NCBI GenBank assembly: GCA_036401895.1
Contig: DASWTW010000239.1
Location: forward strand, 1 to 49,154
DNA: 49,154 nucleotides
Direction: 5' to 3'
Source: LB3-1 sp036401895
GTDB lineage: Bacteria; Chloroflexota; Chloroflexia; Chloroflexales; Kallotenuaceae
Notes under the pieces: generated by a model
The model's database searches: none
Seen by the model: only the letters and a program-made list of their open reading frames with translations
Told to the model about the DNA's origin: nothing
Part shown: positions 23,256-31,277 of the stretch, one piece after another
How the letters are laid out: every line of letters starts with the position of its first letter
Numbering within the stretch: position 1 is the stretch's first letter
Program-made: the position numbers and the translations under genes

Positions 23256-26012
23256 CTAGACAGGATCAAACACCCGCAGCGGCAGCAGCGCAACCGCGCC
23301 GAGCAGTCCAGACGGCAGCGGCTCCCAGGCGGAAGCATCAAAATCCTGGTAGTGGATATTGACGAAAAAGAATTTTCGCCACGGCTGTTTTTGCCGGTCC
23401 AGCGCCGCCAGCCGATTCGCCATCAGGTTGGTCACCTCGATCGCCAGCTGATTCTCCCCTGCCAGTAGCTCGGGCGGCAGGAGGACACGGAACGGCGACG
23501 CATAGCACGTGCCGAGATGCTGGCCGTTGAGCGTTACGCGCGCGCTGTAGCCGATCGTGCCCAGGTCGAGAGCCCACAGCTCGGCGCTGCCGGCGGGCTG
23601 CTCGAAGCTGATCCTGTAGCGCGCGGTCCCCGCAAACGACCACAGCAGCTTGCTCTGATCCGGCCACTCGGTCCAGCTGCTCAGCTCGCGGATAGTTGTC
23701 GACTGAGGCAGCGCCGGGCCGCCCGCGATGAAATCGACGTGCCACTCGCCCGCGATCGGGCTCGGCTCTCCAGCCGCCGCGACATACGACCAGCGCGGCT
23801 CTTCCGTCGCTCGATCGAGCGCGTGCAGCAGCAGCGACTCGCCGGGCTCTAGCTGAAGATAGACCTGCGTTTGATCGCCGCTGGCTCTGGTCTGCGCCAG
23901 CCCCTGACGGTCGCTCATAGGATCGCAGATGAGCGCCGAGGCCGCCTGGATCGGCAGGCTGACCCACTGATCCAGCCTCCGCTCGCCGGGATTCGACAGG
24001 AAGTACCGGTAGCCGGTGTTGTCACGGCGGCGAATCAATTCGATTCCTTCATCCACGACCGACTCACGCCGCACGCCCAGCAGATCGAGCAGCGTTTCTA
24101 CATTCTGCCCGACCAGCAGCCGCCCCTGGCCGAGTCGCGCCTCGGAGATGCCGTCTTGAATCGAGCGCAGCGGCTCCAGCTCAGCCAGCGCGGCGTGCAG
24201 CTGCCGGTGGCGCTGCTCAAGATCGCTCAGGCCGGGCACATCCTGCGGCAGCGCGCCCACCACGACGATCGTCGCTCCCGCGCGCGCCAGGTCGAGGATG
24301 CGCCTCAGCGTCTCAGGCGGCATCAGCGTACACCCGGCGATCACCAGGGCGGCGTACGCTCCGCCAGGCGCGACCAGCAGACGCTCGGCGATCTGAATCG
24401 CGTCGTCCAGCTGCCGGTCGGAGACGAAATCAAAGCTATAGCCGCGATCCCAGAGCTTTCGCGCCGCCGTGGTAAAGTCCACTAAATCCTCGTCCAGCCA
24501 GCGCCGGCTATTGTGCGGCGTCAGAAAGTGGAGCAGATCGCTGGTGCCGTGATCGCTGGCCCACAGATCGAAGATCGGCCAGTACAGCAGCAGATCGTTG
24601 TCGGGGCGGCCGGCCTGGAGGAAGGACTGGCAGCGGCTGATGTAGCGGTTGAGCGCCGGCAGATCGCGCCACCAGGGATTCGTCGGCCCGACATGGGTTG
24701 TGGCATAGAACATCCAGCCCGGCCACTCGGCATCGGCGGGCGAGAACGGCGTGCCGTGAAAGAAAATATGGTTGATGCCCATCATGAGCATCGTGTCTAC
24801 TTCGGCTTTCATATGCGCCAGCGGCACCTTGCCGTGCTCGCCCAGCCAGGTAAACGACTCGCTTGAGCAGAGCGGCCTGCCCATCACGTTTGCCGCCGAT
24901 GAGGCCAGCTTGCAGCCCAGCACCTCGGCCCCTCCGCCATGTCCGGCTGGCGTGCCGGGCAGCGGATCGAGACCGGCCAGCCGCAGCCAATCGGTGCCGA
25001 AGGTTTCGGTCTCGGGAATATCGGCGGCGGCGTAAAGATCCAGCAGGTTGCCCGGCGCTCCATGCGCCTGGTTGCGCGTACTCACGCCCTGACGGTGCGC
25101 CCACTCGGTCCACGGCTGCACGAACGCATGGAGCAGCAGCTCGGCGATCGTCTGGCGATAATCCGAGCGCACGCGGCTGATCAGCTCGGAGTCGGCCTGA
25201 CCACACAGCGCGGGCAGCTGGCGAAGCAGATCGTAGCCGCGCCGGCGCTTGAACTCCGCCAGCAGATCGGCGGTCCAGTTCGCGCCATAAACCTCGTAAG
25301 AATCGTTGAAGTAGCAGCGCACGCGCTCGTCGACCGGCAGCGCGGCCAGAGCTTGCTCGAAGGGTGCCAGGTAGCGTGCGATCGCCCCCGCCGAAAAGTG
25401 ATCCACGACATTGCCCTCGCCGCCCGGCGCGGCCCGCTTGACCTGCTGTCCGGTTCCGGCCTGAAACAGCGCGTAGATTTGCCACTGTCCTGGCGGCGCG
25501 ATCCACGCCAGCCGCCGCTGCGCATCGACGTGACTGCTGAGATCCAGCGCCTGCCCATCGGCGGCGAAGGCCATCAGCGCCTGTAGTGTCGCGTGCGGCG
25601 CGGCGCGGCTCACGATCGGCTCGGTGACACGCTCACCCTCGGCGGCGGTGTAGATCTCGAACAGGCAGCGCGCAGCCGCGTCTTCGTCGGCGACCCACGG
25701 CCCGCCGAAGGGCCAGCCAGTGCCGCAGATCAGATCCACGTCCAGACCCAGCCGCCGCGCCTCGCGGATCGTGTGGCGCAGCATGTCCACCCACTGCGGG
25801 CTGAGAAAATCGATGTTGCGCGCTGCTTCGCCGCCGACGCCATAGATCGGGCTGATCTCGACGCCGCCAAAGCCGGCCGCGTGAAACTCCTGGAGCTGGC
25901 GCGTGATCTCGGCCTCGTCTACGGCGCTGCCCAGCCACCACCAGCGCGTCCACGGCCGCGCCGTACTGGTGATAACCGGCCAGTGGAGATGATGAGATGT
26001 GCTCTGCTGCAC
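23256..26012 (-). CDS. GH106-type alpha-L-rhamnosidase
   Basis: A 918-residue glycoside hydrolase resembling family GH106, which releases alpha-L-rhamnose from rhamnogalacturonan fragments. The N-terminal barrel starts with STARPWTRWWWLGSAVDEAE and the block GFGGVEISPIYGVGGEAARN. Further family regions are CGTGWPFGGPWV, CYFNDSYEVYGANWT (with an acidic catalytic candidate) and MGRPLCSSESFTWLG. The C-terminal part (about 750-918) is a galactose-binding-like jelly roll with LWALDLGTIGYSARVTLNGQ. There is no signal peptide, so it acts in the cytoplasm on imported oligosaccharides. It is the last gene of a minus-strand pectin cluster, following the Gfo/Idh gene. Confidence 0.88.
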   Translation of the reverse strand: MQQSTSHHLHWPVITSTARPWTRWWWLGSAVDEAEITRQLQEFHAAGFGGVEISPIYGVGGEAARNIDFLSPQWVDMLRHTIREARRLGLDVDLICGTGWPFGGPWVADEDAAARCLFEIYTAAEGERVTEPIVSRAAPHATLQALMAFAADGQALDLSSHVDAQRRLAWIAPPGQWQIYALFQAGTGQQVKRAAPGGEGNVVDHFSAGAIARYLAPFEQALAALPVDERVRCYFNDSYEVYGANWTADLLAEFKRRRGYDLLRQLPALCGQADSELISRVRSDYRQTIAELLLHAFVQPWTEWAHRQGVSTRNQAHGAPGNLLDLYAAADIPETETFGTDWLRLAGLDPLPGTPAGHGGGAEVLGCKLASSAANVMGRPLCSSESFTWLGEHGKVPLAHMKAEVDTMLMMGINHIFFHGTPFSPADAEWPGWMFYATTHVGPTNPWWRDLPALNRYISRCQSFLQAGRPDNDLLLYWPIFDLWASDHGTSDLLHFLTPHNSRRWLDEDLVDFTTAARKLWDRGYSFDFVSDRQLDDAIQIAERLLVAPGGAYAALVIAGCTLMPPETLRRILDLARAGATIVVVGALPQDVPGLSDLEQRHRQLHAALAELEPLRSIQDGISEARLGQGRLLVGQNVETLLDLLGVRRESVVDEGIELIRRRDNTGYRYFLSNPGERRLDQWVSLPIQAASALICDPMSDRQGLAQTRASGDQTQVYLQLEPGESLLLHALDRATEEPRWSYVAAAGEPSPIAGEWHVDFIAGGPALPQSTTIRELSSWTEWPDQSKLLWSFAGTARYRISFEQPAGSAELWALDLGTIGYSARVTLNGQHLGTCYASPFRVLLPPELLAGENQLAIEVTNLMANRLAALDRQKQPWRKFFFVNIHYQDFDASAWEPLPSGLLGAVALLPLRVFDPV

Positions 26013-26043
26013 ACGCGTGTCCTTTCTTGTTTAAGCCAAACAA

Positions 26044-26064
26044 GGGCACGCCAGCGGCGTGCCC
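26044..26064 (-). promoter_or_regulatory. intercistronic hairpin between Gfo/Idh and GH106 genes
   Basis: GGGCACGCC (26044-26052), loop AGC, and GGCGTGCCC (26056-26064) form a perfect nine-pair stem. On the minus strand it is followed by TTGTTT. It may partly terminate transcription after the oxidoreductase and lower rhamnosidase expression. Confidence 0.55.
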
Positions 26065-26094
26065 TATACATCATGCTCACCATCAGTGGTCAGC

Positions 26095-27414
26095 TCAGAA
26101 CTTCACCAGATCCGACACCCGCACGGGTAGGCCGGTCGCGAACGAGGTGTTGGCGGCCACGCCGGTCAAGATCGACATCGCGCCCGCCACGTGGTTGGCG
26201 GCCCGTCCCAGCGGATCGGATGCGCCGCCGAGGAAGATCATATCCAGCATGCGCCGGTCGCCGCCGCCGTGGCCGCCCTCGCTGCCGGTCTCCAGCTCCA
26301 CGCGCAGCGGCTTGCCCCACTGTGGCCGGATCAGCACGCTCGTCGGCTCGTCGACCACGGTCTCTTGCGCATCGCGGATCTCGGGCAGATTGGTATCGTC
26401 GTTGGAGCCGCTGACGTAGGAGTTTTCGTGGACCTCGTATTCGAGCCGGCCCTTGGTGCCGTTGAACGCCACGCGGTAGCCTTCCCAGGGCGAGTACGCC
26501 GTCAGGTGATAGGTCATCATGGCGCGATTCTTATAGCGCACCAGCACCGACATATCGTCCTCGATCGAGATGCCCTCGCCAAAGACGCTGCGATCGCGCA
26601 GATAGCCATCCTCGTTCTCGGCCTGGAGATACATCTTGCGCAGCGCCTCGTCGCGATCCAGATGCAGCGCGAACGGATCGTCCTCGGCAGCCGGGCGACC
26701 ATAGGCCCGCTCGTAGAACTGGGTCGCGCCGCGCTCCTCGGCGTTTTCGCGGCCGTAGAAGAGCAGATCGCCCATCGCGAACACCGTCTCGGGCTGCGAG
26801 TCCAGCCACCAGTTGACCAGATCGAAGTGATGCGTGGCCTTGTGTACCATCAGGCCGCCGGAGTTGCGCTTGTCGCGGTGCCAGCGCCGGAAGTAGTCGG
26901 CGCCGTGGACGGTGTCGAGCAGCCACTCGAAGTGAACCGACAGCACGTTGCCCACGGCGCCGGCCTGAAGCAGCTCTTTGATCTTGGCGTTGCGCGGCGC
27001 GTAGCGATAGTTGAACGTCACCGTCAGATTGCGTCCGGTCGCGTTGACCGTGTCGAGAATCGCCTGGCAGCGCGTCGCATCGATCGTCATCGGCTTTTCG
27101 GTGATCACATCGCGGCCCAGTTCCATCGCGCGGATGATGTAGCGGTGGTGCGTGCGATCGATCGACGTAACGATCACCACGTCGACGCGCTGCTCGTCGA
27201 GCATCTTGTCGAAGTCCTGCGGCTTATAGGTCGGCACCGGCGGCGCGCTCAGCGTCTCGGCGTAGTAGCTGTTGTAGTAATCCATGCGCGTCTGGTTGAC
27301 ATCGCAAAAAGCAACCAGCTGCGCCCGCTCGCTATATTCCTTGAGGATGGCGGTGGTAAACATCCGCGATCGCGATCCCAGCCCAACGATCGCATACCGT
27401 TTTCGCTCTGGCAT
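26095..27414 (-). CDS. Gfo/Idh/MocA-family oxidoreductase
   Basis: A 439-residue NAD(P)-dependent sugar or sugar-acid dehydrogenase. The N-terminal Rossmann domain has YAIVGLGSRSRMF, and the cofactor-domain motif is DVITEKPMTIDA (the EKP lysine). The substrate domain includes NLTVTFNYRYAPRNAKIKEL, and LMVHKATHHFDLVNWWL holds the His usually involved in catalysis. It is slightly longer than usual (about 350-400 residues). It lies between the ABC importer and the rhamnosidase, so the substrate is probably a pectin-derived sugar or glycoside. In some relatives the enzyme opens glycosidic bonds by a redox mechanism. Upstream is a 234-bp gap with a repeat element and a hairpin. Confidence 0.92.
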   Translation of the reverse strand: MPERKRYAIVGLGSRSRMFTTAILKEYSERAQLVAFCDVNQTRMDYYNSYYAETLSAPPVPTYKPQDFDKMLDEQRVDVVIVTSIDRTHHRYIIRAMELGRDVITEKPMTIDATRCQAILDTVNATGRNLTVTFNYRYAPRNAKIKELLQAGAVGNVLSVHFEWLLDTVHGADYFRRWHRDKRNSGGLMVHKATHHFDLVNWWLDSQPETVFAMGDLLFYGRENAEERGATQFYERAYGRPAAEDDPFALHLDRDEALRKMYLQAENEDGYLRDRSVFGEGISIEDDMSVLVRYKNRAMMTYHLTAYSPWEGYRVAFNGTKGRLEYEVHENSYVSGSNDDTNLPEIRDAQETVVDEPTSVLIRPQWGKPLRVELETGSEGGHGGGDRRMLDMIFLGGASDPLGRAANHVAGAMSILTGVAANTSFATGLPVRVSDLVKF

Positions 27415-27453
27415 GAGGGGTTACTCCTTGGTCCTTCCCGAGTCGATGCTTAT

Positions 27454-27510
27454 AAAGAACAAAGAACAAAGGAGTATGCATAAGCGCGTTGTTCTTTGTT
27501 TCGTTGTTCT
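27454..27510. repeat. dispersed GAACAAAG inverted repeat
   Basis: AAAGAACAAAGAACAAAGG (about 27455-27473) is followed by TTGTTCTTTGTTTCGTTGTT (about 27490-27509), which is nearly its reverse complement. It lies about 40 bp upstream of the Gfo/Idh start codon. Confidence 0.65.
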
Positions 27511-27587
27511 TATGCGATCGAACTCCACATCTATATCAACGAACAGCATTCGTTATATTCGCGCTGAATCAGGCAACACAAAGCCAG

Positions 27588-27625
27588 CCAGCGCCCGCTA
27601 TGGAGCAGGAAATCTCCGGCGCTGG
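27588..27625 (-). terminator. candidate terminator or attenuator after the sugar permease genes
   Basis: CCAGCGCC (27588-27595) pairs perfectly with GGCGCTGG (27618-27625). It lies just after the permease stop codon and before the Gfo/Idh gene on the same strand. On the minus strand no T-run follows. Confidence 0.4.
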
Positions 27626-27648
27626 AGCTTGTGACTGGTGAGAACTGA

Positions 27649-28539
27649 CTAGCCCTTCAACCCGCTCGTGCTGATACCCTCGACAATGTAGCGCTGGAAG
27701 AAAATAAAGAGCGCAAAGACCGGAACTAGTGACAGGACCGACATCGCGAAGATCGCGCCCCAGTTGGTGCCGCCGGAAGCATCGGCAAAGTTTTTGAGCG
27801 CCAGCGAGACCGTGTATAGCTGCGGCTTGCTCAAGTAGAGCAGCGGCCCAAAGAAATCATCCCAGGTCCAGTAGAACGAGAAGATCGCAGACGTGATCAG
27901 CGCGGGCGTGAGCAGCGGCACAATCACGCGCCAGAAGATGCCAAACTTGCTGGCACCATCGATCGCGGCGGCCTCGTCCAGCTCGCGCGGAATGCCACGG
28001 ATGAACTGGACCATCATGAAGATAAAGAACGCCTGGCCGAAGAAACGCGGCACCAGCAGCGGATAAAAGCTGTTGATCCACTCAAGCTTGCTGAAGACAA
28101 TATACTGCGGGATGATCTGCACCTGGGTCGGCAGCATCAGCGTCAGCAGCATGCAGGTAAACCAGAAACTTTTGCCGGTGAAGCGCAGCCGGGCAAACGC
28201 ATAGGCTATCAGCGCCGACGATGCGACCGCCGCGATCGTGCCGACGCCTGAGATAATAAACGAGTTGATGAAGAAGGTCGTAAACGTCACGCCGCCAAAG
28301 CCGGACCAGCCGTCGATGTAGTTGGCCAGCGTGGGATTTTCCGGGATGATCGCGGCCGCGCGTCGGAAGATCTCGTCGCGTGGCTTGAACGAGCTGCCGA
28401 TCAGCCAGATCAGCGGATAGATCATGACGATGCTGAACAGGCCGACGCACAGGTGATAGATCAGGCTGCGCTTGGTCGGCCGCTCTATGCCATAGCGCTC
28501 GGGCGCGAGTGAAGATCGACTGGGCGTAAGGGTTGCCAT
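27649..28539 (-). CDS. sugar ABC transporter permease (MalG-like, second)
   Basis: A 296-residue inner-membrane permease of the carbohydrate importer group (CUT1). It has a first helix at FSIVMIYPLIWLIGSSFKP, which is the usual MalG/LacG signature. The EAA loop is ELDEAAAIDGASKFGIFWRV followed by IVPLLTPALITSAIF. The C-terminus FFQRYIVEGISTSGLKG (the GxxxGAVKG-type end) also fits. I chose the ATG at 28539, with GGAG at the right distance; an ATG at 28545 is too close. It starts 2 bp after the stop of the first permease, so the two are translationally linked. The predicted cargo is pectin or rhamnogalacturonan oligosaccharides. Confidence 0.94.
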   Translation of the reverse strand: MATLTPSRSSLAPERYGIERPTKRSLIYHLCVGLFSIVMIYPLIWLIGSSFKPRDEIFRRAAAIIPENPTLANYIDGWSGFGGVTFTTFFINSFIISGVGTIAAVASSALIAYAFARLRFTGKSFWFTCMLLTLMLPTQVQIIPQYIVFSKLEWINSFYPLLVPRFFGQAFFIFMMVQFIRGIPRELDEAAAIDGASKFGIFWRVIVPLLTPALITSAIFSFYWTWDDFFGPLLYLSKPQLYTVSLALKNFADASGGTNWGAIFAMSVLSLVPVFALFIFFQRYIVEGISTSGLKG

Positions 28540-28541
28540 AA

Positions 28542-29495
28542 TCATTCTCCACCGGTTTCATAGTGGACCCACATGTCCGACGACTTGAAGGCGAGCGCTG
28601 TGAAGAAGGCGATAATCAGCAGCAGCACCCAGGCCATCGCCGACGCGTAGCCCATGCGGAAGTTTTTGAACGCCTGGTCGTAGAGATACAGCGCGTAGAA
28701 GCGCGTGGTGTCAAGCGGGCCGCCGTTGGTGACGACGAATGCCTGAGTAAAGACCATAAAGCCGGAGATGATCTGCATCACCAGGTTGAACAGAATCACC
28801 GGGCTCAGCAGCGGCAGCGTGATGCGCAGGAATTTGCGCAATCCGCTAGCGCCGTCGATCGACGCGGCCTCGTATAGCTCCTGCGGAATCTGCTTGAGAC
28901 CGGCCAGAAAGATCAGCATCGGCGAGCCGAACTGCCAGACCGCCAGCACGATCAGCGTCCAGATGCCGGTGCGCGGATTGCCGAGCCAGTTGAGCCCTTC
29001 CAGACCCAGCGCGCTCAGGCCCTGGTTGAGCAGCCCGGTCGCGCCGAAGATCTGCCGCCACATCAGCGCCACCGCCACGCTGCCGCCGATGATCGAGGGC
29101 ACGTAGAAGATCGCGCGGTACAGGCCCATCAGGCGAAAGCCCGTGTTGAGCAGCATGGCGATGCCCAGCGCAAAAGCCAGCCGCAGCGGGATCGCGGTGA
29201 ACACATAGTAGAAGGTGGCGAAGACGGATTTCCAGTAGCGCGGATCGTTGAAAAACATGCGCTGGTAGTTGTCGAGGCCGATCCAGCGCGGCGAGCTGAA
29301 AATGTCGTAGTTAGTGAACGAGAGATAGAGCGACGCAACCATCGGGATCAGCGTCAGGCCAAAGAAGCCGATCAGCCAGGGCGCGAGAAACATATACGCG
29401 GCCAGGTTGTCGTTTTTTGGCCGACCTAGCCTGGCATTTGGTACGGCTGCCGGGCTGGAAGTCGCCACCGAGCTTCCGCGTGCTAGATTACTCAT
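28542..29495 (-). CDS. sugar ABC transporter permease (MalF-like, first)
   Basis: A 317-residue inner-membrane permease of the CUT1 family. An N-terminal tail rich in Ser, Ala and Pro (about 1-30) precedes the first helix AAYMFLAPWLIGFFGLTLIP. The region SLYLSFTNYDIFSSPRWIGL is a family hallmark. The EAA loop reads ELYEAASIDGASGLRKFLRI, and TNGGPLDTTRFYALYLYDQA is typical. It pairs with the downstream permease. A hairpin separates it from the upstream binding-protein gene. No ATPase is encoded nearby, which is common for this group because a shared MsmK-type ATPase is used. Confidence 0.94.
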   Translation of the reverse strand: MSNLARGSSVATSSPAAVPNARLGRPKNDNLAAYMFLAPWLIGFFGLTLIPMVASLYLSFTNYDIFSSPRWIGLDNYQRMFFNDPRYWKSVFATFYYVFTAIPLRLAFALGIAMLLNTGFRLMGLYRAIFYVPSIIGGSVAVALMWRQIFGATGLLNQGLSALGLEGLNWLGNPRTGIWTLIVLAVWQFGSPMLIFLAGLKQIPQELYEAASIDGASGLRKFLRITLPLLSPVILFNLVMQIISGFMVFTQAFVVTNGGPLDTTRFYALYLYDQAFKNFRMGYASAMAWVLLLIIAFFTALAFKSSDMWVHYETGGE

Positions 29496-29522
29496 GGTCG
29501 TACCTCATGCGAAGGGGAGTGA

Positions 29523-29555
29523 GGGCGTAGCCGGTAACCGAATCCTGCTACGCCC
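29523..29555 (-). promoter_or_regulatory. intercistronic hairpin between binding-protein and permease genes
   Basis: GGGCGTAGC (29523-29531) pairs perfectly with GCTACGCCC (29547-29555). It lies in the 85-bp gap downstream of the binding-protein gene and upstream of the first permease. Such hairpins protect the upstream mRNA and reduce permease expression in other ABC operons. Confidence 0.6.
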
Positions 29556-29580
29556 ACTGCTCCTTCCACTCGCTACTTGC

Positions 29581-31029
29581 CTACTGGTTCGCCGACAGGA
29601 TCGCGTTGGCCTGCTCGCGGAATTGCTTCGCGGCGTCCTCGGGCGACATTTGACCGTACAGCACCTGGTCCATCAGCGGCGCGTACGCTTCGTCGATGAC
29701 CTGGCGGCTGTTCGGCGGATCGGGCGCGTCAAGCTCGCTGTGGTGCTGCTCGACATACGCCAGCAGCTCGAACGCCTTCTGCTGCGCCGGATCGACTTTG
29801 GGCTTCAGATATTCCTGGACTTTGGTTGAGATCGGCACGCCGCGCTCAGCCGCCAGAATATCGTTGGCTTCCAGGTCGTTGGTGAACATGTTGATGATCT
29901 GCGCGGCCACGTCGGCCTGCTCCTTGGGACAGCCGGCCGTGATCGACCAGAACTGCGACGGCTTGAGGTAGTTGCCCGGCTCGGGATTCGCGCCCTCCTG
30001 CTTCGGGAACGGGAACACCGCCAGGTCGCGCTCGCCGACCGCCGACGCAATCGCGACGATCTGGTTGCTGTGCGCGTACATCATCGGCGCTTCCTGGCGC
30101 ACGAAGATGTTGTCTTCGATGCCGACCTCGCCCAGCGAGACCTCGAACTCACGTGTCGGGATCAGGCCCTTGTCCATCCAGCCCTTGAGCATGGTGAAGA
30201 AATCGACGTAGATCTGATCGTCGTCGTACCCGAGCGCCGTGCCCTCCTCATTGTAGAGCGTGCCGCCGCGCTGCTTGACGTACAGCTTGAAAACCTGGTT
30301 GTCGTCGAGCGAGGTGCTCATGCCGTACTTGCCCAGCTTGTCGTGCAGCTGCGTGATTGCCGTCTCGAACTCCTTCCAGGTCCACTCGGGCTTGGGCTGC
30401 TCGACGCCGGCCTCCTGCCAGGTCTGCGTATCGACGATCAGCGACTGCGTGTTGGTGCCGAGACTGACCGCGTACAGCTTGTTGTCGGGGCCGAGCCGTC
30501 CGCCCTGGAGGTAGCCTTCGTCCACGTCGGTCGTATCGATCGTGCCGTTGGCGACATAGTCGTCGAGCGGCATCAGCAGGCCGCGCTTGACCCAATCGCC
30601 AATGTACTGGTAGTCGTGCTGGATCAGGCAGGGCAGATTCCCGCCGGCCGCCTGAGTCGTCAGCTTGGTCCAGTAATCGCCGAAGGCGGCGAACTCCCAG
30701 GTCAGCTTGACGTTGGGATTTTCAGCCATGAACATTTCGAGGACTTTGATGGTGCGATCGTGGCGGTTCTGCGAGCCCCACCAGGCGACCTGCATATTGA
30801 CGGGCGCTCCGCCGGTTGCCGCGCTGGCGGCCGGGCTTGATTCTCCTGCCGTGCTAGCAGCAGGGCTGGCCTCCATAGACGCGCTGGCAGCCGGGCTGGC
30901 ATCGGTTGCAGTGCTGGCGGCCGGGCTGCTGCTTGTGCCGCTGGTGCCGGATGAGTCGGGACTGCCGCAGGCGGCAATCAATAAGCTGAAAACGACCAAC
31001 AGTGGGACCAGCTTCCTTCGAACGTTCAT
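29581..31029 (-). CDS. sugar ABC transporter substrate-binding lipoprotein
   Basis: A 482-residue extracellular binding protein of the SBP_bac_1 type. The signal peptide ends in LLIAAC, so Cys21 is lipidated. A tether follows that is made of four ten-residue units starting SPAAS (about residues 35-74). The mature domain begins VNMQVAWWGSQNRHDRTIKV. It includes MFMAENPNVKLTWEFAAFGD and the ligand-site region EWTWKEFETAITQLHDKLG. The C-terminus reads APLMDQVLYGQMSPEDAAKQ. GGAGGAAG precedes the ATG at 31029. It is the first gene of the importer operon, behind a good promoter (31202-31230). The predicted ligands are pectin-derived oligosaccharides. Confidence 0.93.
   Translation of the reverse strand: MNVRRKLVPLLVVFSLLIAACGSPDSSGTSGTSSSPAASTATDASPAASASMEASPAASTAGESSPAASAATGGAPVNMQVAWWGSQNRHDRTIKVLEMFMAENPNVKLTWEFAAFGDYWTKLTTQAAGGNLPCLIQHDYQYIGDWVKRGLLMPLDDYVANGTIDTTDVDEGYLQGGRLGPDNKLYAVSLGTNTQSLIVDTQTWQEAGVEQPKPEWTWKEFETAITQLHDKLGKYGMSTSLDDNQVFKLYVKQRGGTLYNEEGTALGYDDDQIYVDFFTMLKGWMDKGLIPTREFEVSLGEVGIEDNIFVRQEAPMMYAHSNQIVAIASAVGERDLAVFPFPKQEGANPEPGNYLKPSQFWSITAGCPKEQADVAAQIINMFTNDLEANDILAAERGVPISTKVQEYLKPKVDPAQQKAFELLAYVEQHHSELDAPDPPNSRQVIDEAYAPLMDQVLYGQMSPEDAAKQFREQANAILSANQ
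30808..30927. repeat. four 30-bp tandem repeats in the lipoprotein tether
   Basis: Inside the binding-protein gene, four units of about 30 bp encode the decapeptides SPAASTATDA, SPAASASMEA, SPAASTAGES and SPAASAATGG. The SPAAS part is invariant and the second half varies. The number of units may vary between strains and would change only the tether length. Confidence 0.7.
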
Positions 31030-31201
31030 CGTTCTTCCTCCGTTTGTACAACATCTGTACATTGCGTCTATCGCCACACCAGTGTTAGCGACGATGAGTT
31101 GAGGCAGGCGACAGTCGGGCGCACGGCTATTGGCGGCAAGGCGCATCCCGGCTAGCGTTAAGGCTGTGGTCGTTACGTAAAAGTCGTCTTAATACGTCGC
31201 T

Positions 31202-31230
31202 AGCATACGATGTGCCATGTAACATGTCAA
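31202..31230 (-). promoter_or_regulatory. sigma70-type promoter of the sugar ABC operon, with operator
   Basis: On the minus strand TTGACA (31230-31225) and TATGCT (31207-31202) are separated by 17 bp. The palindrome CATGTAACATG (31216-31226) lies in the spacer and overlaps the -35 box. The same 11 bp occur upstream of uxaE at 34129-34139, so this is a candidate operator for a locus-wide repressor. The distance to the start codon is about 165 bp. Confidence 0.7.
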
Positions 31231-31277
31231 ATGTCTGGCCGGCGTTCGACCGCAAGCGTGGATAAGGGATCGGCAGT

